Assembly (NCBI GenBank): GCA_041669225.1
Contig: JBAYBO010000007.1
Location: forward strand, 1 to 31,454
Length of the DNA: 31,454 bases
Direction of reading: 5' to 3'
Source: UBA1424 sp041669225
Lineage (GTDB): Bacteria; Bacillota_I; Bacilli_A; RFN20; CAG-826
Part shown: positions 17,029 through 24,455 of the stretch, in pieces
Layout: each line of letters opens with the position of its first letter
Position numbering within the stretch: position 1 is the stretch's first letter
Position numbers and translations under genes: made by a program
Notes under the pieces: generated by a model
Database searches by the model: none
Told to the model about the DNA's origin: nothing
Seen by the model: only the letters and a program-made list of their open reading frames with translations

Positions 17029-17808
17029 ATGATGAAAAAAACGAAGGCCTTTTTCCAAAAACACGCCGTAGTTATTTATACGGTTCTTGGTATTGGCTTC
17101 GTTTTTCTTTTGTGGTGGCTGACTTCGTTAATTGTAAAAGCTACCGTCTTATCCACTTTTCCCGGACCCGAAGATGCTATTCCCCTATTTATTAGCCTTC
17201 TTGGCCAGCAAACAACGTGGCTAGCTGTCGGCGGGACGCTCTTGAGGTTAGTTATCAGTTTCGCGATTGCCTTCGTTCTCGGTTCGCTTATGGGCGTTAT
17301 TGCCGGAGTTTCTAAAGGCTTCGCTAATTTCATGCGGCCACTAGTCGTAACATTAAGAACTTTACCGACCGCAGCCGTTATTTTAATTCTAATTGTTTTG
17401 CTTCGTCCGGCCTTTGCCCCGATTATTATTGTCTTTCTCATTATTTTTCCGATTTCTTATGAATCGATGGCAACAGGAATCAAAAATGTGAATAAGGAAG
17501 TTCGCGAAGCGGCAAAAATCGATGGTGCGACTCGTCTACAGTCAATTGTGCGAATTAAAATACCGTTATCAATGCCTTATGTCCTTCTCGGCGTCGTCTC
17601 GAGCCTTGGTTTAGGCATGAAAATATCGATCATGTCAGAAATCATCGCCGGTTCAAACCGCATTTCGGGACTTGGAAGACTTATTCATCTGGCTTACATC
17701 GAAGCCGACATGACGCGAATTGTTGCCATTTCGATCTTTGCAGTCATTCTAATTGGCGTGATTGATCTGGGAATGTATTTCGCCAAGAAAAAACTAAAAA
17801 AACATTAA
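17029..17808 (+). CDS. ABC transporter permease, nitrate/sulfonate/taurine type
   Basis: This 259-residue integral membrane protein has a first helix at about 13-32 and then five further hydrophobic segments, the BPD-transporter fold. The EAA loop that docks the ATPase is clear: EAAKIDGATRLQSIVRIKIP near residues 160-180, with the expected EAA, G and I-x-P spacing. Two ATG codons (17029 and 17032) are possible starts. With the preceding lipoprotein it forms an importer, probably for a small organic or sulfur- or nitrogen-containing solute; the substrate cannot be told. No ATP-binding protein gene is adjacent, so the ATPase must be encoded elsewhere or lost. Confidence 0.88.
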   Translation: MMKKTKAFFQKHAVVIYTVLGIGFVFLLWWLTSLIVKATVLSTFPGPEDAIPLFISLLGQQTTWLAVGGTLLRLVISFAIAFVLGSLMGVIAGVSKGFANFMRPLVVTLRTLPTAAVILILIVLLRPAFAPIIIVFLIIFPISYESMATGIKNVNKEVREAAKIDGATRLQSIVRIKIPLSMPYVLLGVVSSLGLGMKISIMSEIIAGSNRISGLGRLIHLAYIEADMTRIVAISIFAVILIGVIDLGMYFAKKKLKKH

Positions 17809-17830
17809 CAAAGTATTTTTATCGTTGGTC

Positions 17831-18031
17831 TTAAAAGATTGTATGATCATGCCGATGAGCAAAATAAATGTTCCTGGCTTCGGCTAGGGACTTTTCATTT
17901 CGGCCCGTCGACAAACGAGGATTTGCCTCCTGAGACGAGTCTTTAACCCAGCCGCAAATAGGACAGATTTCTCCGTCAAGACCTTTGCCAAGAGTGAATT
18001 CTCCACAACAAGAACAGCATTTTGTTGTCAT
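17831..18031 (-). CDS. Small cysteine-rich CPCC-family protein
   Basis: This is a 66-residue protein with two zinc-knuckle-like pairs, CCSCC at the start and CPIC in the middle, followed by the spaced pattern D-x-x-Q-x-x-x-P, N-x-x-SL-x-EAR-x-x-Y seen in cysteine-rich CPCC proteins. These are small bacterial proteins of unknown function, often next to toxin or immunity genes, but no such gene is seen here. The ATG at 18031 is chosen because Cys-rich sequence starts four residues later and TATAAT (18038-18043) lies six bases before it. An in-frame ATG at 18067 would add 12 residues. It is convergent with the permease and lies alone downstream of a long non-coding stretch. Confidence 0.7.
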   Translation of the reverse strand: MTTKCCSCCGEFTLGKGLDGEICPICGWVKDSSQEANPRLSTGRNEKSLAEARNIYFAHRHDHTIF

Positions 18032-18037
18032 GAATCT

Positions 18038-18043
18038 ATTATA
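18038..18043 (-). promoter_or_regulatory. Putative -10 of the CPCC gene
   Basis: On the minus strand a perfect TATAAT is followed by six bases and then the ATG, which would place the transcription start at the start codon itself. No clear -35 is visible. Confidence 0.35.
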
Positions 18044-18067
18044 AATCTTATGCCGACAAATATACAC

Positions 18068-18330
18068 GTAGGGTTTGAGAATCGATAGTGGAACAATTAA
18101 TTTAGTAGATATTTAGTATTTAATTATAATAGGCGACCTGTGGAAAACTTGCTGGAAGATAAACACAATAGTAATAATTGACAATATCTAAAATAATAAA
18201 AACAACGATAGAATCTAAATAAGTTACTATATGGTTTACATAATGGACATTATGCGAAGTAATGACTAAATCGCGATTTGCTTGTTTTAAATGGAAAAAT
18301 GATTTTTCACCACTATTTAACCTTAACGAT
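18068..18330. other. Non-coding stretch between the CPCC gene and the rsfS terminator
   Basis: No credible gene is seen. The region is AT-rich. It contains a perfect palindromic pair CATAATG-GA-CATTATG (18239-18254), flanked by TTACT (18224-18228) and AGTAA (18258-18262), which together could fold into a larger imperfect hairpin. A TTGACA at 18178-18183 has no matching -10. One sequence one base off a DnaA box (TTTTCCACA on the minus strand near 18140) stands alone. Confidence 0.5.
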
Positions 18331-18364
18331 AAAAAAAGAACTGTCATTTGAAATTACAGTTCTT
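18331..18364 (-). terminator. Terminator of the yqeG-rsfS operon
   Basis: Reading leftward, AAGAACTGT and ACAGTTCTT form a 9-bp stem around an 11-base loop, followed directly by a run of at least five T (A 31-35 on the + strand). It lies 15 bases after the rsfS stop. Confidence 0.85.
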
Positions 18365-18378
18365 GATGGTTGTCTATT

Positions 18379-18702
18379 TTATCGGCGGGATAAAATTTGT
18401 TCGAGACTAATCCGTTCGCGCTCCTCTTTGGAAAAGATATTGATAATGACATGATAGGCATCAACTAATATCCAACCCGAATTTTCGCCGCCTTCAACGT
18501 GATTGATTTTCCCTTTAAGCAATTCAATCTTTTTAACAACCGCTTCCTTAATGGCATTCATCTGCCGCGGGTTAGTGGCTGTCACGAGAATGTAATATTC
18601 GCTAAAAGGTGTGCGATCTCGGACGTCGATGAGTTGAATATCTTCAGCTTTCGTCTCTTCTAATAATTGGAGGATGCCTTTTGTGTACTTATCTGGATTC
18701 AA
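18379..18702 (-). CDS. rsfS: Ribosomal silencing factor RsfS
   Basis: This 107-residue protein binds L14 on the large ribosomal subunit and blocks subunit joining when nutrients are short. The family pattern is present: AEDIQLIDVRDRTPFSEYYILVTATNPRQ (about 19-47), a helix with a VVKKIE core, and the closing GGENSGWILVDAYHVIINIF. It is the last gene of the cluster, starts 14 bases inside the end of nadD-yqeK and is followed by a strong terminator. The same order (nadD, yqeK, rsfS) is found in Bacillus. Confidence 0.93.
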   Translation of the reverse strand: MNPDKYTKGILQLLEETKAEDIQLIDVRDRTPFSEYYILVTATNPRQMNAIKEAVVKKIELLKGKINHVEGGENSGWILVDAYHVIINIFSKEERERISLEQILSRR

Positions 18703-19807
18703 TTTCTTTCCCCTTTCCTAAATAGAGCTCCATGCAGGCGTCGGTCAACGAATTTTTTATATCCTTGCCATTGGCAATAAGATATTCACGGTTTGCACTT
18801 AATACCATCACAAAACCTAAATAATAGTTTTTGTAGCATTTTTTAATTAACGGACGCGAGTTAAAGCCTCGTAGCGGATCGATCTTGTCGGCACTGTAGA
18901 TAATCTTACCTAAGGGGCTCATGTGCGGCTTACCGGTTGCATGGAAGCGTATCGCGTCAAGAATCTCTTCATCTTTGATACCGAATTCTTTTTCAGCTAA
19001 ATAAGAACCGACGAATTGATGGTAGGAAAACTCAGGTTGGTTAACATAATTCTTAAACTGTCTTTTCATAATGGCGATTGTTTGTGATGTATCATAACCT
19101 TTGCCCAAATCATGAAGCAACCCAGCGATATAAGCTTTTGGATAATCGCTTCGTTCATTCTTGTAAGCAATTGATCGCGCTAAATGAGCGACCGAAATAG
19201 AATGATCAAATCGCTCTTTATCAAGCATGCTGGCAATCTTGTCTATATAATAGAGGCGATTTTTTTCGATGTAATCGAGTACTTCGGATGGCATATCAAC
19301 TGATTGTAGATTGCGAATCTTTGTCGAAGATACATCGCCGGTATGGTTATAGGAAAGCTTCTGAATTCGATATTTAATAACATTGCTTTCGTTTATTTTG
19401 ATTTCGGGACGAGGAATATACACCACCGTCACTAGCCTCGTGATTTCATCGGGCTCTCGCCACTGATGAAATTGATTGACTTGATCGGCGCCAATCAAAA
19501 GAAAGAAACGTTTCTTAGGATACTTAGTTACAAAGTAACGAATGGTATCAATCGTAAAATTAACTTCTGCTTGGGAGTGAATTTCAAAGTCGGAAATTGT
19601 CGTTCCTGAAAGTCCGTTTTGACGTATAGCCAACGCTAACATCTTAAGACGATGATCAATTCCCGCCGCGGGATCTTTCCAACGTGGACTCTTGCTCGGC
19701 ACAAAAACAACATCAGCGTTCAGCAAAAAGCTTGCCGCGCTCGCCATGCGTAAATGGCCGTTATGCACCGGATCGAAGGCGCCGCCGAAAAGAATAACAT
19801 TTTCCAT
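18689..19807 (-). CDS. nadD: Fused nicotinate-nucleotide adenylyltransferase (NadD) and YqeK-type HD phosphohydrolase
   Basis: The protein has 372 residues and two domains. Residues 1 to about 188 are NadD, which converts nicotinate mononucleotide to the dinucleotide in NAD synthesis. It has the GGAFDPVHNGHL nucleotide-binding motif at 8-19 and SSTKIR at 160-165. From about 195 to the end is an HD-domain hydrolase like YqeK, with H202, the H232-D233 pair in GLLHDLGKG, H263, H289 and D307. YqeK proteins cleave diadenosine tetraphosphate. In Bacillus these are separate neighbouring genes; here they are one chain with no internal stop. Fusions of this kind are known in some mollicutes and relatives. 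The start shares one base with the yhbY stop (TAATG). Confidence 0.93.
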   Translation of the reverse strand: MENVILFGGAFDPVHNGHLRMASAASFLLNADVVFVPSKSPRWKDPAAGIDHRLKMLALAIRQNGLSGTTISDFEIHSQAEVNFTIDTIRYFVTKYPKKRFFLLIGADQVNQFHQWREPDEITRLVTVVYIPRPEIKINESNVIKYRIQKLSYNHTGDVSSTKIRNLQSVDMPSEVLDYIEKNRLYYIDKIASMLDKERFDHSISVAHLARSIAYKNERSDYPKAYIAGLLHDLGKGYDTSQTIAIMKRQFKNYVNQPEFSYHQFVGSYLAEKEFGIKDEEILDAIRFHATGKPHMSPLGKIIYSADKIDPLRGFNSRPLIKKCYKNYYLGFVMVLSANREYLIANGKDIKNSLTDACMELYLGKGKEIESR

Positions 19808-20088
19808 TATTGATTATTCCTTCGCGGTTTTGGGCGATATAAAACCATTGTTTTACCAATAGTTTTGACAAGACTGCAATTAAGTTCTTTGCAAATTTCT
19901 TTTGCGAAGTATTCAACTTCTTGATTTGCGTTTTTATTAACTGCTACTTTAATTAATTCGTTGGCCAAAAAAGCTTTATCGAGCATTTCTAAAACCTTGT
20001 CATCAAGATTATCTTTGCCGATAATGTATCTAGTTTTAAGTTTGTTGCTTAAAGCGAACAGTTTTTGTTTATCCTTGTTACTTAGCAT
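19807..20088 (-). CDS. yhbY: YhbY-type (CRM domain) RNA-binding protein
   Basis: This 93-residue CRM-domain protein associates with precursors of the large ribosomal subunit. The fold signature is visible: KLFALSNKLKTRYIIGKDNLDDKVLEMLDKAFLANELIKVAVNKN, followed by a helix, with ending KTIGKTMVLYRP. It overlaps yqeH by 11 bases and touches nadD, so it is in the middle of one operon. In Bacillus aroE lies between yqeH and yhbY; here aroE is missing. Confidence 0.92.
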   Translation of the reverse strand: MLSNKDKQKLFALSNKLKTRYIIGKDNLDDKVLEMLDKAFLANELIKVAVNKNANQEVEYFAKEICKELNCSLVKTIGKTMVLYRPKPRRNNQ

Positions 20089-21217
20089 TAATTATTTTTG
20101 ACCTCGTCGTGTAAAATGAAACGCCTTTAGGAACATAGAGTCGGAAAGTTTGATTCGCGCCGATAAATGTGAACCATCCTAATCCATTAATGCCAATATC
20201 GCGAGATCCTTCCTCGTCAACGACGATATCATAGATATCAAAGTCTTTTAGGCTTTGTAAATTCTTAGATACTGGCGAAAGCAATTCCTTGTTCAGCGTC
20301 TTTAAAAATTGTTTATTCGGTTCAAGAGTATAAATCTTTTTTATATCAACATTATCAGAAAAATAACATCCCACCACCGTTTTTTCTCCTTCGACAAGTT
20401 CGATGCGGGCAAGTCCACCGACGAAAAGAGAATGGCCTTTGGAAAGCGTGAAGCGCCGTATGTTGATTTTTTTAACAGGAACGATATCTTTTAAAACTGA
20501 CTTTTCAACTTTTTCTAAGATTGAGTTGTCGCTTCCAAGTCCGGGTGTGTCATAGAAAAAGGTTGACTGGTCGATTGGTATTTGCATAACTTTTAGATTG
20601 GTGCCTGGATATTTTTGGGTAATGATGTTCGAGCGACTTATATTTTTATATTCCTTAAGGAAAGTTTCCATTAATGTCGTCTTTCCGGAATGTTTTTGAC
20701 CGATAATATAAACATCGCGAGCCTTGCGGTGTTCCTTAATCACATCGATTACTTCGCGTATATTATAATTGGCCGAGGCGCTGATTAATTTGACGTCAAG
20801 AACCTTCAATTTCTCCACTCTGAGGCGATGAGCGACATAATCTTTTAGTTGTTCGTCATCGACTTCGTCGGGCAAAATATCGCGCTTATTGGCAATAACT
20901 AGGACATCAAGCCCAGAAAGCCATTGATTTAACGCGCGAATAAAGCCAGCTTCAAATGAAAACAAGTTGATAACATAAACAATTAAGGCATCGGTAGCTT
21001 GGGCATCGGCCACGAGCGTAAAAAATTCATGATCTAAACTAGCCTCACGCGGAGCGAGGTTATATTTTTCGCTATGAAAGCATTTTGAACAAAATAAAAC
21101 TCCTTTGGATAAATCTTGCAAAAATTCGTTTTCGACATATCCGTCTTTTTGTGGATCCTTGCTTTGCAAGACAACCCCGCAAGAGTAACACCGGCGAATG
21201 ATATTTAGTTTTGCCAT
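20078..21217 (-). CDS. yqeH: Circularly permuted ribosome-assembly GTPase YqeH
   Basis: This 379-residue GTPase is needed for 30S subunit assembly in Bacillus. An N-terminal zinc finger uses C10, C13, C43 and C46. The GTPase motifs come in permuted order: G4 NKRD (110-113), G5 SAS (146-148), G1 GQKHSGKT (173-180) and G3 DTPG (223-226). In G1 the usual asparagine-valine before GKS/T is His-Ser, which keeps the P-loop glycine and lysine. The C-terminal domain resembles the family's RNA-binding part. GGGAGGAAAG upstream sets the start, which shares one base with the yqeG stop. Confidence 0.95.
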   Translation of the reverse strand: MAKLNIIRRCYSCGVVLQSKDPQKDGYVENEFLQDLSKGVLFCSKCFHSEKYNLAPREASLDHEFFTLVADAQATDALIVYVINLFSFEAGFIRALNQWLSGLDVLVIANKRDILPDEVDDEQLKDYVAHRLRVEKLKVLDVKLISASANYNIREVIDVIKEHRKARDVYIIGQKHSGKTTLMETFLKEYKNISRSNIITQKYPGTNLKVMQIPIDQSTFFYDTPGLGSDNSILEKVEKSVLKDIVPVKKINIRRFTLSKGHSLFVGGLARIELVEGEKTVVGCYFSDNVDIKKIYTLEPNKQFLKTLNKELLSPVSKNLQSLKDFDIYDIVVDEEGSRDIGINGLGWFTFIGANQTFRLYVPKGVSFYTTRSKIINAK

Positions 21218-21738
21218 TATCTTTCCTCCCAGCTGATTAAGAGATTCATTTTCTTCATTTTTTGATAACGTGGCCGGTCAAAACAGCGATTAAAGCGCGT
21301 CGTCCACTGGTCATCTTCAACGAGACGATCGGTCAAGATTGTTTTAATGCCCGCGCCATTTCCGCAAGCGACATCAGTAATAATCTGATCACCAATCATC
21401 ATGACCATAGATATATCGATATTATGTTTTTTAATGAACTTCTTTAGTTTAAAGGCAAATGGCTTAAATAGCGAGCCCGCGTGCCGAACACCTAATTCCT
21501 TTGCGTATGTAGAGACGCGTTTCGAAGTATTATTAGAGACAACGATAATTTCGATGCCGGCTTGAGTGAGCTTTTCTTTTAAAGCATAAGCTTTTTTTGT
21601 CGGATGGCTTTGCTGATAAGCATCAAGAGTATTATCAAGATCAACAAACAAAATCGAGATATTATGTTTTTGGAAAAATGCTGGCTCGATGTCATAAATG
21701 CTCTTAGCCACGCAGAAGGGAATGAAACGTTTATTCAT
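21217..21738 (-). CDS. yqeG: YqeG-type HAD phosphatase
   Basis: This 173-residue protein has the HAD catalytic motif DLDNTL (about 33-38, nucleophile and acid/base Asp), the threonine/serine region VVSNNTSKR and the late acidic motif MIGDQIITD. It belongs to the YqeG/Gep4 group; the yeast relative is a phosphatidylglycerophosphate phosphatase, but the bacterial role is less certain. It is the first gene of the yqeG-yqeH-yhbY-nadD/yqeK-rsfS operon. The ATG has no ribosome binding site; TAAAAT ends six bases upstream. Confidence 0.9.
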   Translation of the reverse strand: MNKRFIPFCVAKSIYDIEPAFFQKHNISILFVDLDNTLDAYQQSHPTKKAYALKEKLTQAGIEIIVVSNNTSKRVSTYAKELGVRHAGSLFKPFAFKLKKFIKKHNIDISMVMMIGDQIITDVACGNGAGIKTILTDRLVEDDQWTTRFNRCFDRPRYQKMKKMNLLISWEER

Positions 21739-21744
21739 ATTTCT

Positions 21745-21750
21745 ATTTTA
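21745..21750 (-). promoter_or_regulatory. Putative -10 of the yqeG operon
   Basis: TAAAAT on the minus strand is followed by AGAAAT and then the yqeG ATG. If used, the mRNA would begin at the start codon. No good -35 is visible in the AT-rich sequence. Confidence 0.3.
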
Positions 21751-21793
21751 CAAATAATAATTGTAAAAATATAGATAAATACTATAAAAATAA

Positions 21794-21828
21794 GAAAAAC
21801 AAAGGCAACAATTAACATTTGTCGCCTT
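21794..21828 (-). terminator. Terminator after parC
   Basis: Leftward, AAGGCGACAA (21819-21828) and TTGTTGCCTT (21802-21811) form a 10-bp stem with one G-U pair and a seven-base loop, followed by TGTTTTTC. It ends the parE-parC transcript before the yqeG promoter. Confidence 0.8.
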
Positions 21829-21857
21829 ATCATTTAATCAAAAAAAATGGAAAAACG

Positions 21858-24455
21858 TTATTTCTTTGACTCATCTTCCTCAAAAATTGAAATTTGTTTG
21901 TATTCTTCGCTGTCTTCTTCTAATGAGGAATCGCTAACGTCAGTAATCAGCTTTTCTTTGATTGGGGGTTCATGCGCAATAATATTTTTATCAATCATTA
22001 TGTTGTCTTCCCGGAAAACGATGGCTAAGTGCGAACGTCGCGGCAAGGTAATTGTGCCTTTGGCGTATTTAGCGCGGGGAGTGACATAAAATTCTTCAAT
22101 CGCTACCTCGATAGCTGTTTTGTTGTTAGCTTGCACACGAAGAATAATCTTCTCATCTTTGCTATCGATTTTGCGCGCATATATTAAATTATGAGGTTCT
22201 GTTTTAAAAGTTGGATAAATTGGTGTTGTTTTACCTAATCGAGCAGTTAATGGCGTATTTACATAATCATATATGCGGATATGACCAGCGTGAGTTAACA
22301 AGGCAATTTTAGCTTTCTCATCTTTATTAAAGACGAGAATCTTGACAATTGTCGCTGGTTTCAGTTGTGCGATAGCTTTAACGCCTCCTGATTTAAGAGT
22401 GGCGATTGAAACATCATTTTCATTAAATAAAATTGATCCGCCAGTACTAGTTAAGACAAGGAGGTTGCTGTCGCCGCTTGTGACCACCACATCAGCAATT
22501 TCATCATCGCCGATTAATTTCATCGCCGTAATCGGACGAGCGTAACGAATCACGACAAAATCGCTTAACCGAACGCGCTTGATTTGTCCTTTTTTTGTCA
22601 CTAAGGCCAGGAAAAGGTCATCGCGGAATTTATTGACGGCAAAAGCGCACACAATCTTTTCTTTATATTCGAGGCTAATCAAGTAGTTGATGTGTTTTCC
22701 TTCGTCTTTCCATTTCGTATCGACAATTTCGTGAATCGGAATGTAAAGATAGTTGCCCTTATTGGTGAATGCCAAGACAAAATCAGTCGTTACCGCTTGA
22801 CCGCGATAAACTAAAACATCGCCTTCTTTCATTCCCGGCAAAGAATCAACGCCACTACCGCGATATGATTTAACTGAACTGCGTTTGATATAACCATCGC
22901 GAGTAATGGCAATCATTACATCTTCTTTGGCGATTAAGTCACGCTTGTCGATTTGTAAATTAATATCTTTTTCAACAATATGAGTCCGACGATCATCACC
23001 GTATTTGGTGCCAATAGCTTTTAAATCAGCGATGATAACTCGGTCGAGTTTTTTTCGATCTTCAAGAATTCCCTGAAGCTTAAATATTGTTTTTTCCAAC
23101 TCTTGTTTTTCTTTAACTAAAGTTGAAATATCCGTATTTGACAACTTATAAAGTTGTAACATGACGATAGCTTCACTTTGAGCTTCGGAAAATTCAAATT
23201 TATTTTGGAGGTTTGCTTTTGCACTCGCTTTATCTTTTGAAGCGCGAATAACAGCGACGATTTTATCGAGCATGGAGATTGCTTTAATAAGTCCGTCGAC
23301 GATATGAAGACGAACCTGAGATTTATCTAAATCATAGTGACTGCGGCGAGTAATGACATCAACTTGATGCTCGATATAGGCATCAATAATTTGTAGCAAG
23401 TTGAGTGTTCTCGGCCGCCCGTTAACGATTGCCACGATGTTTGAAGAATAAGAACTCTTTAATTGTGTTTTGTTAAAGAGATAGGCCAAAATAATTTCTG
23501 GTTTGGCGTCCCTTTTTAAATCGATAACAATGCGCAAACCATTGCGGTCTGATTCATCACGAACTTCTAAAATTCCATCGATTTTTTTATCGTGACGAAT
23601 CTTGTCGAGTTCGTAAACAATTGAAATTTTTACCGTTTTATACGGTATTTCAGTGATAATAATTTGTTTTTGTCCATTCTCATTAACTATTTGTGTTTTG
23701 GCCGCTACTTCAATGCGTCCACGACCGGTTTCATACATGTTTTGCAGGCCATCACCTTCATAAATCAAACCACCCGTTGGGAAATCTGGACCTTTTATAA
23801 ACCGCATTAAATCTAGAGGTGTAACATTGACGTGTGTAAGCCTCCAAATGACGGCGTCGATTACTTCACAAAGATTATGCGGAGGAATTTCAGTTGCTAA
23901 AGCAACTGCAATACCTTCACTACCATTAACGAGCAGATTAGGGAAACGGGCTGGCAATACGCTTGGTTCAAAGTCGGTATCATCGAAAGTTAAGTCCATG
24001 TCGACTGTCTTTTTTTCAAGATCACGCGTTAATTCTTCAGCGATTTCGCTAAGGCGCGCTTCGGTGTAACGATAAGCAGCTGGAACGTCGCCGTCGATAC
24101 TGCCGTTATTACCTTGAAAATCGACAAGGGGAACACGAACCTTCCAATCTTGCGACATACGGGCTAAAGCATCATAAATAGAGGAGTCGCCATGTGGGTG
24201 ATATTTACCCATAACGGCACCAACTGTATGAGCACATTTTTTTGTTGGACGTGTTGAGATATTGCCAGATTCATACATCGCGTAAATGATGCGTCGTTGA
24301 ACCGGTTTTAAACCATCACGAACATCGGGAATGGCGCGGTCTTGAATGACGTATTTTGCATAAGTCGCATAGCGATCACCCATTACTTCTTCAAGAGGTT
24401 GATTGCTGATTTTTTCCTTAATAACATCAACGACTTCAGGAGCTTTTTTAGTCAT
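21858..24455 (-). CDS. parC: DNA topoisomerase IV subunit A
   Basis: This 865-residue breakage-reunion subunit of topoisomerase IV separates linked daughter chromosomes. The catalytic tyrosine is Y130 in RYTEARLS. The quinolone-resistance region reads HPHGDSSIYD with S91 and D95, the drug-sensitive type. QGNNGSIDGD (114-123) has the second N that is common in ParC, where GyrA usually has F. The C-terminal half carries the beta-pinwheel repeats (for example ITRDGYIKRS and LVTKKGQIKRV). ParC is preferred over GyrA because of the partner gene and the plsY neighbourhood. The start overlaps the parE stop as TAATG. Confidence 0.93.
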   Translation of the reverse strand: MTKKAPEVVDVIKEKISNQPLEEVMGDRYATYAKYVIQDRAIPDVRDGLKPVQRRIIYAMYESGNISTRPTKKCAHTVGAVMGKYHPHGDSSIYDALARMSQDWKVRVPLVDFQGNNGSIDGDVPAAYRYTEARLSEIAEELTRDLEKKTVDMDLTFDDTDFEPSVLPARFPNLLVNGSEGIAVALATEIPPHNLCEVIDAVIWRLTHVNVTPLDLMRFIKGPDFPTGGLIYEGDGLQNMYETGRGRIEVAAKTQIVNENGQKQIIITEIPYKTVKISIVYELDKIRHDKKIDGILEVRDESDRNGLRIVIDLKRDAKPEIILAYLFNKTQLKSSYSSNIVAIVNGRPRTLNLLQIIDAYIEHQVDVITRRSHYDLDKSQVRLHIVDGLIKAISMLDKIVAVIRASKDKASAKANLQNKFEFSEAQSEAIVMLQLYKLSNTDISTLVKEKQELEKTIFKLQGILEDRKKLDRVIIADLKAIGTKYGDDRRTHIVEKDINLQIDKRDLIAKEDVMIAITRDGYIKRSSVKSYRGSGVDSLPGMKEGDVLVYRGQAVTTDFVLAFTNKGNYLYIPIHEIVDTKWKDEGKHINYLISLEYKEKIVCAFAVNKFRDDLFLALVTKKGQIKRVRLSDFVVIRYARPITAMKLIGDDEIADVVVTSGDSNLLVLTSTGGSILFNENDVSIATLKSGGVKAIAQLKPATIVKILVFNKDEKAKIALLTHAGHIRIYDYVNTPLTARLGKTTPIYPTFKTEPHNLIYARKIDSKDEKIILRVQANNKTAIEVAIEEFYVTPRAKYAKGTITLPRRSHLAIVFREDNIMIDKNIIAHEPPIKEKLITDVSDSSLEEDSEEYKQISIFEEDESKK

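Noticed and set aside
18136..18150. DnaA box or replication origin
   Set aside because: There is one imperfect copy only, with no cluster and no dnaA or dnaN nearby.
18120..18347. Open frame of 75 codons on the minus strand
   Set aside because: It starts inside the rsfS terminator stem, has no ribosome site, and its composition looks like translated AT-rich non-coding DNA.
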